A DNA stretch of 64,000 bases from Symsagittifera roscoffensis (GCF_963678635.1 NC_087068.1:26662318-26726317); one strand, 5' to 3'; numbered from the stretch's first letter, positions 11,775 through 22,445 are shown. Numbers and translations: made by a program. Notes: a model not told the origin generated them from the letters alone.

Positions 11775-12185
11775 TTATTTTGCTGGAGAGTTCTGACAAA
11801 ACTTGAGAACTGGATTGGGAATAAAAAGAGTTTTCGATAAACTCTCACGCGACTTTTTGATCAATTTCAAATTTTCGAGAGTAAACAAAATTTCTTTCCT
11901 TGTCACGTTTAATTGAGCCGTAAGTTTAAAGCTTTGATACTCAATATTTGGTTCAAAATTAGGATCTTTGCTGAGTATATTTCTCTCAAAGAGACTTTTA
12001 CTTAGGCGGATAACTCTATTTTTTAGGATGTAAACGCCCAAAGAATTGTGAAAAATGTAAGATTCAGCATCTATTTCAAAAATAATAAAACTCAATGGCA
12101 TTTTTAAAAATTCATGTAGAACAACTCCGGGAAAAGCAAATGTTATTTGATAGACTTTTTTCAATAAATTGACTGAGGTTTTCAA
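11775..12185 (-). CDS. 136-codon ORF, unrecognised
   Basis: An ATG-started minus-strand frame with mixed composition (residues such as MKTSVNLLKKVYQITFAFPG near the start). It is longer than chance would often give in this AT content and has no recognised domain. Its 5' end lies just left of two ATTGG boxes that seem to serve the plus-strand zinc-finger exon at 12525. It may be a decayed exon; no other copy exists in the window. Confidence 0.25.
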   Translation of the reverse strand: MKTSVNLLKKVYQITFAFPGVVLHEFLKMPLSFIIFEIDAESYIFHNSLGVYILKNRVIRLSKSLFERNILSKDPNFEPNIEYQSFKLTAQLNVTRKEILFTLENLKLIKKSRESLSKTLFIPNPVLKFCQNSPAK

Positions 12186-12225
12186 AAATCATAATAAGCA
12201 GTTCACTTTAAAAACATGCTGGTTT

Positions 12226-12284
12226 CTGATTGGTTGATCTCGAACAAAAAATTTTTTTAAAAAGAATACTCGATTCTGATTGGT
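12226..12284 (+). promoter_or_regulatory. Two ATTGG (inverted CCAAT) boxes upstream of zinc-finger exon
   Basis: CTGATTGGTTG occurs at 12226-12236 and CTCGATTCTGATTGG at 12269-12283. The second matches the GCTCGATTCTGATTGG word found in the same orientation and at a similar distance (~250-300 bp) before the exons at 34369 (plus) and 27361 and 30374 (minus). CTGATTGG is the classical core bound by NF-Y; use as a promoter here is inferred from position and conservation. Confidence 0.5.
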
Positions 12285-12524
12285 TGGTTTTTTCTTGTGC
12301 AATAGCAAATAAAACTCATTCCATTATTTTTTGTTTTATGTTTAAAGTAATCGCTGTTAATAATAACTTGGTATAACTACTTGAAATTTTTTCAAAGTTT
12401 CTGAACAGTTCAAATTAAGTATCAGGGATTTTTTAGATTTTGGGACATTTTAAATCTCCAATTTTGAAGGTACAACGAAGTTTTATTAAATATCGGTACA
12501 GGCTGAATCTCCCACTTTTTTCAG

Positions 12525-12704
12525 ATGCTTTCACTCGTCAAGAATGAGAAAATGAAATGCGAGGACTGCAGTAAAATGTATGTTCGTCACAACGCTGCGC
12601 GAAATTGCACGAGTTGTGTGCCGACAGTTAACTCTTTTCGGAAACAAAATTTTCGTACTTACAATCAGGAGGAAAGAATTTTCATCCAAGCAACAAGCAC
12701 GTAA
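12525..12704 (+). pseudogene. Zinc-finger exon, Polinton PolB N-terminus type (diverged copy)
   Basis: A 59-codon frame begins with ATG immediately after a strong acceptor (ACTTTTTTCAG, ending 12524). Its start MLSLVKNEKMKCEDCSKMY aligns with MPSLNRNERVACLECGREY of the exon at 27361. The first CxxC pair is kept, but the following histidine pair and the second finger are lost (NAARNCTSC, then an unrelated tail). It stands upstream of PolB-like blocks in the same orientation, which gives the family its identity. It is broken. Confidence 0.6.
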
Positions 12705-12904
12705 ATTCAAACCCAAAACCAACAAAATTTTCATTGTGTGAGAAAGAAATCCCAAGGAATTATTCGCTTTAACAATCTTGGAAAATGCGGAGGATAGGGA
12801 ATAGCTACGAAATAAGCTGAGTTCTTGTCAACACTTCCTGACAGATACCAAGATAAAAAATTGAGGTCACAAGATATTCAGATTTCACCGTTCAAAACTA
12901 GATC

Positions 12905-13544
12905 CTAATCTAAATAATGAAAAATTGGTCAAGTCTTTGAAAAACTTGATTGTAGAGCAAAGTTCAACATTGCCTTGGGGTTTGCGTTATAAAATATAGA
13001 AACTGGCGAATATCGTTCATCCTACGCTCATGAGAAAAACATAGCCTTTGATGAAATTATGCTGACTTGACTACTCTAAAAAACAAGATCAAAAAGCGAG
13101 ATATCATTGAAGTTTGTACACAAAAGAGATATAAAAAACAAATTTTGATTGAAGTTAATCAAGAATGTAACCATTTTTCCCGCCTAACTCAAAAACGTAC
13201 CCATGGGATGTCCAGATTCAGTAAATCCCGAAGCAATTCTCCGAAAAAGTCAAGTAAACTGTTTGATATCGGACTCAGAGCGTCAGAGATACAATGACAA
13301 CTTGTTTTTCCGAGCGCTTGCAGTTCATTCACTTGGAACAACTAATCTTGAATAACCCACCGCCAAGACCTTTAAAGGTTTTCTGGAAAAATTGGGTTGT
13401 GATCCGAAAGAATTTTGTGGATTTTATATGTATACTCTGTGAATAGTGGAAGATGTAGTAGACAAAAACATCTTTATCTACGATATCGACATTCAAGATG
13501 GAGGTAATATAAGAGAATTAGCTCGGAGAAATAACGGTAAAAAC
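12905..13544 (+). pseudogene. Decayed N-terminal region of a Maverick/Polinton-type DNA polymerase B
   Basis: Several collinear blocks, spread over different frames and broken by stops (for example at 13353 and 13440), read as protein: a KLDCRAKFNIALGFAL-like block near 12930-12990, SSYAHEKNIAFDE near 13020-13050, LTTLKNKIKKRDIIEVCTQ from 13067, PMGCPDSVNPEAILRK near 13200-13245, RYNDNLFFRALAVHSLG from 13287, and NIFIYDIDIQDGG then RELARRN at 13467-13525. From memory of the family, the same order (zinc finger, NLAFGF, PMGC, YNDNLCLFRAL, LYDIDI, ELARR) is found in the N-terminal part of the large PolB proteins of arthropod and cnidarian Maverick/Polinton elements. The YNDNLxxFRAL block resembles an OTU-protease-like DxxCxFRAL site, with Cys replaced by Phe here. 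The polymerase domain itself is absent from the window. This is a pseudogene. Confidence 0.65.
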
Positions 13545-14745
13545 TATTATTGAAAACATGGCTATAGCAATTAGAACCAGCTACCGACAGTACTAAAAAG
13601 CAGCTATCGACTGAAACCTGAAGCATGCTTCTCCAAACTCTTGTCTTGATCCGTTTGGATTGTTCATCTCTATTTGTTCAACATATGTGCAATGCTTTAT
13701 TATTATCCTTAGAAAAACAGATGAATTGGGCCTAAAAACAAGTATTTTTTCGTTGGAAACCCGAGTCGCCCAAAGAACTCAAACTAAACAGAGGTATAGT
13801 CAGTGTCAGAAATACTTTGAAACACAAGTCGTTATTTTTTTTGGTTCAGTACATCAAAAGTGAAGGAGAATTTTTCAAACATAACCTGTTCTTACCAACA
13901 GTTATATTTTGACTTAATTTAATACTTAACATTATTGTCCACCAGGGAAAAAATTCATGTTTTTTTTCAGTAATTCTTTTTTCTATATATTTTCTGTAAA
14001 CTGCAACTCACTACCGTCACAAATTTGGGATATTAATTTAAGTCAACTAATCAATTGAGTAAAGGATACAAAGTAAAAACAAGAACAATGACTGATTTAG
14101 AGCTGAGACGAGGTAGTTGACGGTAATTAAATTGAAATTCAAAAGTTCAGTGCTGAGAGAGGAGGCAGTTGACGGTAGTTAAATTGAAAATAAATTGATT
14201 TTTAGTTTAGAGAAATGGGTACCTTCAACTCGATTGTGTGAGAATAATCAATTGAAATTGATTTTCTCTATTTGGTCTAGAGTTAGCTTAACTCAGATTT
14301 CAGCTTCGTCTGATGGAAGTAAGATATAAAAATTGTATCAAATCAGAAAAAAAAAGAACTATTTTAGAAACTTTTTAAACATTGTCGTTTCCGATCACAA
14401 AAAAACGTTCATTTTTGTTCTGATTGTCGTATCCAATCAGTGAACAAAATTATGTTTTAAGCGCCTAATTTGTCAAAATGAGTGAAAAAAACAATAGAGA
14501 GAAATTGCAAAAATTAATTACCGCAAGTTGTTTGCCGTAACAATAAGAAATATAGCCGATATAAAAAAAAACAAGAAAAAAATTATAACATTTAGCATCT
14601 CTGCAAGTTTTCTAGACATGTCAATTGCAGTTGACGTTTTTGTATATAATCAATGAGAAATTGTTAATTTTGAGAAGATAGTCAATTTTTTTATTTTGAT
14701 GTAAGTTTGAGAAGATAGCTTGAAGTTGATGAGTTTTTTGAAGGG

Positions 14746-14901
14746 TTGTGATCCGAAACAATTTTGTGGATTTTCTATGTATATTCTGTGAATAATGGAA
14801 GATGTAGTAGACAAAAACATCTTTATCTACAATATCGACATTCAAGATGGAGGTAATGTAAGAGAATTAGCTCGGAGAAATAACGGTAAAAACTATTATT
14901 A
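14746..14901 (+). pseudogene. PolB N-terminal fragment, array copy 2
   Basis: The second tandem unit repeats the fragment from GCDPK to RELARRNNGKNYY with an internal TGA. The tract reads NIFIYNIDIQDGG (Asp to Asn against copy 1). It carries no start and no upstream blocks, so it was copied as dead sequence. Confidence 0.6.
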
Positions 14902-16095
14902 AAAACATGGCTATAGCAATTAGAACCAGCTACCGACAGTACTAAAAAGCAGCTATCGACTGAAACCTGAAGCATGCTTCTCCAAACTCTTGTCTTGATC
15001 CGTTTGGATTGTTCATCTCTATTTGTTCAACATATCTGCAATGCTTTATTATTATCCTTAGAAAAACAGATGAATTGGGCCTAAAAACAAGTATTTTTTC
15101 GTTGGAAACCCGAGTCGCCCAAAGAGCTGAAACTAAACAGAGGTATAGTCAGTGTCAGAAATACTTTGAAACACAAGTCGTTATTTTTTTGGTTCAGTAC
15201 ATCAAAAGTGAAGGTGAATTTTTCAAACATAACCTGTTCTTACCAACAGTTAAATTTTGACTTAATTTAAAATTTAACATTATTGTCCACCAGGGAAAAA
15301 ATTCATGTTTTTTTTCAGTAATTCTTTTTTCTATATATTTTCTGTAAACTGCAACTCACTACCGTCACATATTTGGGATATTAATTTAAGTCAACTAATC
15401 AATTGAGTAAAGGATACAAAGTAAAAACAAGAACAATGACTGATTTAGAGCTGAGACGAGGTAATTGACGGTAATTAAATTGAAATTCAAAAGTTCAGTG
15501 CTGAGAGAGGAGGCAGTTGACGGTAGTTAAATTGAAAATAAATTGATTTTTAGTTTAGAGAAACGGGTACCTTCAACTCGATTGTGTGAGAATAATCAAT
15601 TGAAATTGATTTTCTTTTTTTTGGTCTAGAGTTAGCTTAACTCAGATTTCAGCTTCGTCTGATGAAATAAGATATAAAAATTGTATCAAATCAGAAAAAA
15701 AAGAACTATTTTAGAAACTTTTTTAACATTGTCGTTTCCGATCTCAAAAAAACGTTCTTTTTAGTTCTGATTGTCGTATCCAATCAGTGAACAAAATTAT
15801 GTTTTAACCGCCTAATTTGTCAAAATGAGTGAAAAAAACAATAGAGGGAAATTGCAAAAAATAATTACCGCAAGTTGTTTGCCGTAACAATACGAAATAT
15901 CGCCGATATAAAAAAAAACAAGAAAAAAATTATAACTTATAGCATCTCTGCAAGTTTTCTAGACATGTCAATTGCAGTTGAAGTTTTTGTATATAATCAA
16001 TGAGAAATTGTTAATTTTGAGAAGATAGTCAACTTTTTTATTTTGATGTAAGTTTGAGAAGATAGCTTGAAGTTGATGAGTTTTTTGAAGGGTTG

Positions 16096-16237
16096 TGATC
16101 CGAAACAATTTTGTGGATTTTCTATGTATATTCTGTAAAAAGTGGAAGATGTAGTAGACAAAAACATCTTTATCTACAATATCGACATTCAAGATGGAGG
16201 TAATGTAAGAGAATTAGCTCGGAGAAATAACGGTTAA
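16096..16237 (+). pseudogene. PolB N-terminal fragment, array copy 3
   Basis: Third copy of the fragment, again with NIFIYNIDIQDGG and RELARRN, ending at an earlier TAA because of one inserted T after AACGG. The unit decays into unrelated sequence after ~16740. Confidence 0.6.
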
Positions 16238-16740
16238 AACTATTATTGAAAACATGGCTATAGCAATTAGAACCAGCTACCGACAGTACTAAAAAGCAGC
16301 TATCGACTGAAACCTGAAGCATGGTTCTCCAAACTCTTGTCTTGATCCGTTTGGATTGTTCATCTCTATTTGTTCAACATATGTGCAATGCTTTATTATT
16401 ATCCTTAGAAAAACAGATGAATTGGGCCTAAAAACAAGTATTTTTTCGTTGGAAACTCGAGTCGCCCAAAGAACTCAAACTAAACAAGGTATAGTCAGTG
16501 TTCGAAATACTTTGAAACACAAGTCATTATATTTTTGGTTCAGTACATCAAAAGTGAAGGAGAAACTTTCAAACATCACCTGTTCTTACCAACAGTTAAA
16601 TATTGACTTAATTTAATATTTAACATTATTGTCCACCAGGGAAAAAATTCATGTTTTTTTTTCAGTAAATCTTTTTTCTATATATTTTCTGTAAACTGCA
16701 ACTGACTACCGTCACATATTTGGGATATTAATTAAAGTCA

Positions 16741-17200
16741 ACATGTTTTCAAAAGTAGACTGAAAAAAATTGTTTTTCAAATCTAATGAAGAAATTTGCG
16801 ACGCTCTTTTTTGGCGTGATTACCGTTTTAATTGATAAATCTTTAACTGAATTGTCAACACAAATTTGGCGCTCCCACCTTAATATCTTACATTCTACAA
16901 AATTTACTTTTATAAGTTACAATGTTTTTATATTACTCTAGTTAACCTAAACTTTCAAAGTACCAGGTTGTTTTGATATTTACAACTGTTCACTTCTCGG
17001 TAAGCAAAGAAATTCAGCGAGCGATTTATCTTAAAAAGCGAGATGAATTAAGTTAGATAAAGCATTACTAGAAAATTATAAGCCAATTCAACTATTACTT
17101 TAACTCATTCAACATTATCTTGAAACTTCTTGATCTTCAGGAAAAGATAGGGGGGACGCTCCTTCCCTCAGGGATTCGACCCCCTGCCGACCCAGAGGTC
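16741..17200. other. No gene recognised
   Basis: AT-rich spacer between the PolB array and the TIR-gene duplication. No open frame or repeat recognised. Confidence 0.4.
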
Positions 17201-17928
17201 CCCACTTGTACTATTTTGAGAAATCATTTTTGGTGACGGAACTAAAAAAATTTGAGGGGAGAGCGCGCGCTGAAAAAAAAACGAAATTTTTTTGGTAAAA
17301 CTTAAAAAAATGCAAAAAATTGCCTATTTTGGCCTCTTTTTAAAATTTTGCCTGCGGTGCGGACAATTTGGGAAAAACCAAAGCATTTTAGTGCTTGGGA
17401 GGGCTGGGAATACCAATTTGGTCGATCGAAAACAAAGGTCGTCAGAATTTTTGAAATACCCCCCTCTCGAGAAAATCCTAGATCCGCCCTTGGTGAACTT
17501 CCTTAAATTTAAAGCAAGGTTTTTGTAAAAATGTGCCTCAAAATAAAAGTAGGTGTAGCTTGAGCAACTTAAAATTGAGTTTTTTTAATTTTGAATCACC
17601 TCAGCAAAGGCTTACTATAAATACTTAAGGTACTTTAACTGCACCCTTTGTTTTTTATTGCACGGGCTTAGTGTTTGAAGTGCCTAAGCTTGAGTGAAAA
17701 GCAAATGCAAACCTGTGTTGTTTTTTCCATTCTACTTTTTAATTACGGAACAATTAAAAAAATATTTTGTCAATTAAGGTTAGTTTTTGATGTTGTGCAA
17801 AAAAAAGGTAATCACTGAATATTAGCATGCGAAATCTAGTTAGCATGGAAATTGATTATGTAATTGATTTAAATTTTCTCTGTTCAGAAGGGGTGCAGGC
17901 TGATATATCCGTTTGCTCTGCTGCAAGG

Positions 17929-18725
17929 TCATTTGTCTGTCAGCTTTTCCAGCAGTAGTGGATATTTGAAGCGAAACTGTTCATCAGTTGATAAATCGAA
18001 TCGGAATTTGTCTCCGATACACATGAGTAGGATTTGGTCCGGTACGTGTCCTTACTCAGCCACGACTGGAATGATGGTTTTCTTCTTATCTCTCGCATAC
18101 TTCATTTCACCCATGCAATTACCACTCTTGGAGTAATCGCGCGAAATTCAACAAATGACATACTGGGAAGAATCCACAGCTTTTACCATCTCATCCAGAA
18201 TTCCACCACCCTTATGCATGTGTTCCTGATCTATCCAGATATTTTCGACTCCACTGTTTCTCTGTTCTTTCAGAAGTTTCTGCGACACATGTTTCTGCTT
18301 ATGGCAGTAGCTGTTCATAATATTGCTGTTCTCCGAGTATTTCATCTTTTGAACGGAAGCAGGTTTCGCAGGAACAGCCTTGATGGCAGGCCTGGTTTCG
18401 TTTCCAGGTAAAGACTTTTTGTTATCCTTTTCTGTTTGTGAAGCATTGAGCATCTTAAACACCTTAGGTAGTTGAGTGAGCTCCGAAAGGTCGACGTCAG
18501 GCGGGACGGAACTAGGTCCTTCAGCCCTCAAGGAGGGTCTCAAAGAAGGGGCGTCCAAAATTTCTCCGAGGTTAAATAGTCGAGTTAGAGTGTGCTCTTG
18601 TACATGATGTATCTTTTTCACGAATCCAGAAGTGTATGTAGAAGTTTTTCTCGTTGATCCGTCATCATACTTTTCAACTTTGACTCATCCGCCTGGCCCA
18701 GTGTATTCCTTAACGCGCGCAGGTG
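17929..18725 (-). pseudogene. TIR-domain gene, duplicated pseudogene copy
   Basis: This is the duplicate of the gene at 19728-20588. The main exon, read 18725 down to 17929, keeps nearly the whole protein frame but has three in-frame nonsense codons against the intact copy: TGA for Arg in GGRVKVE near the start, TGA for the second Cys in YVICCIS within the TIR domain, and TAA for Lys in VAEKGYV. Between them the reading frame is uninterrupted, so inactivation seems fairly recent. In this copy an intron-like segment (18726-18779) precedes the exon, with consensus GTAAGT donor and TTTTCAG acceptor, and no ATG-started leader frame runs through it. The C-terminus reads LLLEKLTDK before TGA. Confidence 0.8.
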
Positions 18726-18779
18726 CTGAAAATTGCAAGCTAATTAGAAAAATGAGTTATTGAAAGTCCTTGGACTTAC
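18726..18779 (-). other. Probable 54-bp intron in the TIR pseudogene
   Basis: On the minus strand the segment starts GTAAGTCC and ends TTGCAATTTTCAG directly before CACCTGCGCGC. Length, donor and acceptor fit a small animal intron. In the intact duplicate the same position reads ATAAGTCT at the donor, so the splice site is lost there and the segment is open. Confidence 0.55.
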
Positions 18780-18830
18780 TAATTTTTTTAAATTGAAGTA
18801 TCGATTTTCAATAATGGGTTTCTGTCTGCT

Positions 18831-18850
18831 TGCGCTTTCGCAAAAGCGCA
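18831..18850. other. Small stem-loop upstream of TIR gene copy
   Basis: TGCGCTTT and AAAGCGCA flank a four-base loop CGCA. In the right unit (20618-20637) the right arm is AATCGCA, one mismatch from perfect pairing. It lies about 50-70 bp upstream of the 5' exon in gene orientation. Function unknown. Confidence 0.35.
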
Positions 18851-19244
18851 TAATGAAGGAAGTGTCTACCATTTTCACGGCATCTTGAAATTTAGAAGAC
18901 CAACTTCCTCGAACTCACCCTGATAAAAAACTAGATTGATTTAATGGGGCAATTACAAATTTAAAGGGGCAATAGTACAAAGGACCCCCTTTTTACTATT
19001 CTGGGAAATCTATTTTGGTGACGGAACTTAAAAATTTTGAAGGGAGAGCGCGCGCTGAAAAAACGCAATTTGTTTGGTAAAAATTCCAAAAAGTGCAAAA
19101 AGTTGCCTAAATTGGGTTTTTTTCATAATTTTGCCTGCGGTGCAAAAAATTTTGCCAAAAACAGGGTTTTTTAGAGCTTTGGGAGAGCTGAGAATACCAA
19201 TTTAGTCGATCGAAAACAAAGTCGTCCGAATTTTTGATATACCG

Positions 19245-19263
19245 CCCCCCCCCCCCCCCCCCC
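19245..19263. repeat. Poly(C) tract, 19 nt
   Basis: Uninterrupted run of C (G on the minus strand), absent from the duplicate unit at 17460, where six C remain. It therefore expanded after the duplication or contracted in the other copy. Confidence 0.9.
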
Positions 19264-19727
19264 TCGAGAAAATCCTAGATCCGCCCCTGGTGATCTTCCT
19301 TAAATTTAAAGCAAGGTTTTTGTAAAAATTTGCCTCAAAATAGAAGTATGTGTAGCTTAAGTAACCTAAAATTGAGTTTTTTTTTGTTTTGAATCACCTC
19401 AGCAAAGGCTTACTATAAATACTTAGGGTACTTACACTGCAACCTTGTTTTATATTGCACGGGTTTGTTGTTTGAAGTGCCTAAGCTTGACTGAAAAGCA
19501 AATGCAAACCTGTGTTGTTATTTCCACTCTTGGCTGCTTTTCGGAACAATTAAAAAAAAACATTTTGTCATTTAAGGTTAGTTTTTGATGTTGTACAAAA
19601 AAGGTAATCACCAAATATTAGCATGCGAAATCTAGTTAGCATGGAAATTGATTATGTATTTGATTTAAGTTTTCTCTGTTCAGAAGGGGTGCAGGCTGAT
19701 ATATCCGTTTGCTCTGCTGCAAAGTCA

Positions 19728-20588
19728 TTAGTCAGTCAATTTTTCCAGCAGTAGTGGAAAGTTGACGCGAAACTGTTCATCAGTTGATAAATCGAATCGG
19801 TATTTGTCTCCGATGCACATGAGTAGGATTTGGTCCGGTACGTATCCTTTCTCAGCCACGACTGGAATGATGGTTTTCTTCTTATCTCTCGCATATTTCA
19901 TTTCACCCATGCAATTATCACTCTTGGAGTAATCGCGCGAAATGCAACAAATAACATACTGGGAAGAATCCACAGCTTTTACCATCTCATCCAGAATTCC
20001 ACCGCCCTTATGCATGTGTTCCTGATCTATCCAGATATTTTCGACCCCACTGTTTCTCAGTTCTTTCAGAAGTTTCTGCGACACATGTTTCTGCTTATGG
20101 CAGTAGCTGATCATAATATTGCTGTTCTCCGAGTGTTTCAACTTTTGAACGGCAGCAGGTTTCGCAGGAACAGGCTTGATAGCAGGCCTGGCTTCCTTTC
20201 CAGTAATATATTTTTTGTCATCCTTTTCTGCCGGTGAAGCATTGCGCATCTTAATTACCACAGGTAGTTGAGTGAACTCCGAAAGGTCGAAATCAGGTGG
20301 GACGGAACTAGGTCCTGCAGCCCTCAAAGAAGGGACATACGAAGCGTCTCCGAGGTCAAATCGTCGAGTTACAGTGTGCTCTTGAACATGATGCACGTTG
20401 TTCACATCCCCAGAAGTGTATGTAGAAGTTTTTCTCGTTGATCCGTCATCATACTCTTCAACTTTGACTCTCCCGCCTGGCACAGTGTATTCTTTAACGC
20501 GCGCAGGTGCTGAAACTGGCAAGCTAATTAGAAAAAGCGAATTTATGAAAGTCCCTAGACTTATTAAAGCTTTTTTAAATGGAAGCAT
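19728..20588 (-). CDS. TIR-domain protein, 286 codons
   Basis: Residues ~156-284 form a TIR domain of the TIR_2/SARM1-like kind: box-1-like NIMISYCHKQKHVSQKLLK, a VENIWIDQEHMHKGGGILD loop, VDSSQYVICCISRDYSKS, then NCMGEMKYA, whose Glu (about residue 229) sits where the catalytic Glu of NADase TIRs lies, IIPVVAEKGYVPD and a C-terminal helix. TIR domains either scaffold innate-immune signalling or cleave NAD; which applies here is not decided by sequence. Residues 30-150 are a charged, Pro/Ser-rich linker with a repeated AIKPVPAKPAAV element and no known domain. The first 27 residues look like a signal peptide (KK, then LFLISLPVSA), which is odd for a cytosolic TIR protein; the same DNA looks like an intron in the duplicate, so the true start may be different. 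The ATG at 20588 is the only in-frame start before the linker. Confidence 0.75.
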   Translation of the reverse strand: MLPFKKALISLGTFINSLFLISLPVSAPARVKEYTVPGGRVKVEEYDDGSTRKTSTYTSGDVNNVHHVQEHTVTRRFDLGDASYVPSLRAAGPSSVPPDFDLSEFTQLPVVIKMRNASPAEKDDKKYITGKEARPAIKPVPAKPAAVQKLKHSENSNIMISYCHKQKHVSQKLLKELRNSGVENIWIDQEHMHKGGGILDEMVKAVDSSQYVICCISRDYSKSDNCMGEMKYARDKKKTIIPVVAEKGYVPDQILLMCIGDKYRFDLSTDEQFRVNFPLLLEKLTD

Positions 20589-20770
20589 CGATTTTCAATA
20601 ATGGATTTTTGGCTGCTTGCGCTTTCGCAAAATCGCATAATGAAGGAAGTGTCTACCATTTTCACGGCATCTTGCAATTTAGAAAACCAACTTCCTCGTA
20701 CTCACCCGGACAAAAATATAGATTGAATTAAAGGGGCAATTAAAAATTTGGCTCTCAAACCTGGCAAGGG

Positions 20771-22430
20771 GGGTCCCCTTTGCCGCTATTTCATGACAAC
20801 GATTTTAGCTTTAATCATGATTTTCTATGAAAAAAAAATTTTATAATGAAATAAATATAGAATCATGGCATGCGCAGGAAATCTTTGAGCGGAAGGGGGA
20901 ATATTTTAGAAATCACGAAATCTATTTTCAGGACAGTAAAAATGATTAAGCCAGCTTTTATAAACGGCTTGAAATTATGCTAGAAATTAAGAAGTTGAAG
21001 GGCTTTTTCAGAAGGTTTTTATCAACAAAAAAAGTTTTTGTCACTCTTTCACTTTGAATTTCGTGTATATAGACACCGAAGCCTGATTTGTGGACCAACA
21101 GAAATAGCGTTGGTGGACCACAATGGTACCAATTGATGAAGCCTCGGGGAAAAATATTTGTTTGATTTCTTCTCACAAAAAATCTTCTCAACATGCTACT
21201 GTTCAAAAAGTTATTAATATTAGAGGACGAGGATAACAGAAAAAAGGTCCAAAAAATTGAAAGAGGAAGCTTATTTGATACATGTGAAAATAACAGGAAA
21301 CGAATCATGGATCAAACAAAAGTTAATAGATGCTTCTCCACCAAAGAGAAGCATACGAATTCATAGTCTGGTGTATCTGCGGCGGCTCTAAAGGAAAGGT
21401 TAGAGTTGATGGGAAGGTTAGAGTTTTGGTATATTTTGTGCCAGTACCAGCACCTCGCACCAAAACAAATCTTATGAGCTCTTTGATTTACAGAACAAAC
21501 TCCAGACTATTAACCCTAATTTCCAAGCAATAGGAAAATGGATTCTGGAGATATATAGTCCATTGGAAAGTATAGATGCGAAAGTCGTTTGGTGAAATAC
21601 ATGTGATTTCACAAAATTACAGGCCAACGGTGTCCGAAATTTATGCAGTAGGTCAATTTTCATTGAACGTGAACAAGAACTATATGAAAACAAGATTGTG
21701 AAGCCTGGAGTCAAAAATTGTCTGAAGAAAAAACCAACCCGAGCACAAATATTCCGTCACTTTCGTTACGAAAGCCGAAACGATTAGTCGACGGGAACAG
21801 GAAAAAGAGACCCATAGCTAATCCAGCTTACCTTTTCCAGCCATTTTGAAGGTTGGTAAACGATTTTTGAAATTACAATTCGGCGGAAAGAACTCTGCTG
21901 TTTCTAAAGGTAAGTTGGCTGTTTGTAAAATCTACGCCAATGTTTTTGTTTTATATACAAAAGTATGAGAAGCGCGCTTTCTCATCAAATATGGCTGTTG
22001 CTAAGAAAGAGTGTATATTTGGCTATTATTGTTAGAAAGATTCATATTTATAATATCAACTTTTTAATTGTAACAAAAAGTATTATGACAACGATAATGC
22101 AATAAAAGCATTTTTCATGATTTTATACCTCGGGTTAATCTTTTTGACAGTTCATTCACTGTTTAATTAGAAATGTTTTTGGTTACGATGATAAAATACT
22201 TCTACTATACCAAAAAACAAGCAACAATTCGACTATTTTTTGTCATGATGTCATTGATGAGCATATAACTCTTACCAGATGTGTTGTTTACATGTTTTCT
22301 TGTGTAATCTTTTGCTTTTCTTGTGTTTTCTGTTGTCTTGTGTAATCTTTTGCTTGTATACATCACAAGTGGCTGTTTACAATTTTGAAAAGGACTAATT
22401 TAGAAAACAATCATGAAATTTTGATCTGAT
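20771..22430. other. Mostly noncoding, with one coding-like relic near 21245-21391
   Basis: On the plus strand, 21245-21391 can be read as a protein-like run (EEAYLIHVKITGNESWIKQ, then LIDASPPKRS) ending at TAA 21389. It has no start and no recognised domain. At 21723-21790 there is a fragment of repeat R1 (CGAGCACAAATATTCCGTCACTTTC). The rest shows nothing I can identify. A TTGTGTAATCTTTTGCTT direct repeat lies at 22301-22355. Confidence 0.35.
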
Positions 22431-22445
22431 TGTGTTTTCTAACGA

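Larger units (their letters stand above)
11302..16740. repeat. Tandem array carrying PolB fragments (~1.35-kb period)
   Basis: Block X (CTCAGATTTCAGCTTCGTCTG to GAAGTTGATGAGT) occurs at 11302-11690, 14291-14740 and 15641-16090. Block Y, starting GGGTTGTGATCCGAAA and carrying the PolB fragment, occurs at 13395-14290, 14746-15640 and 16096-16740. The last two units are therefore head-to-tail copies of about 1350 bp. The first X copy is followed instead by 1.7 kb containing the zinc finger and earlier PolB blocks, so the later units look like duplicates lacking that middle part. The copies differ by only a few percent by eye. Confidence 0.8.
17205..20770. repeat. Tandem duplication (~1.79 kb) containing the TIR-domain gene
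   Basis: The block TTTTGGTGACGGAACT... GGGAGAGCGCGCGCTGAAAAAA starts each unit (about 17230 and 19014) and every later landmark repeats in order: CTCGAGAAAATCCTAGATCCGCCC, GCAAATGCAAACCTGTGTTG, GTGCAGGCTGATATATCCG, the TIR gene on the minus strand, and TTTTCACGGCATCTTG. The left unit is 17205-18985, the right unit 18990-20770. The right unit holds the intact gene and a 19-nt C tract (19245-19263) where the left unit has only CCCCCCTC. Confidence 0.85.

Noticed and set aside
13660-16616. 67-86-codon ORFs beginning MFISICSTY in three copies
   Set aside because: Repeated because of the 1.35-kb array; the frame is not the PolB frame and contains no recognised domain.
19830-20237. 135-codon plus-strand ORF with a duplicate at 18034-18411
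   Set aside because: Antisense of the TIR-domain gene, whose own frame has a recognisable domain.
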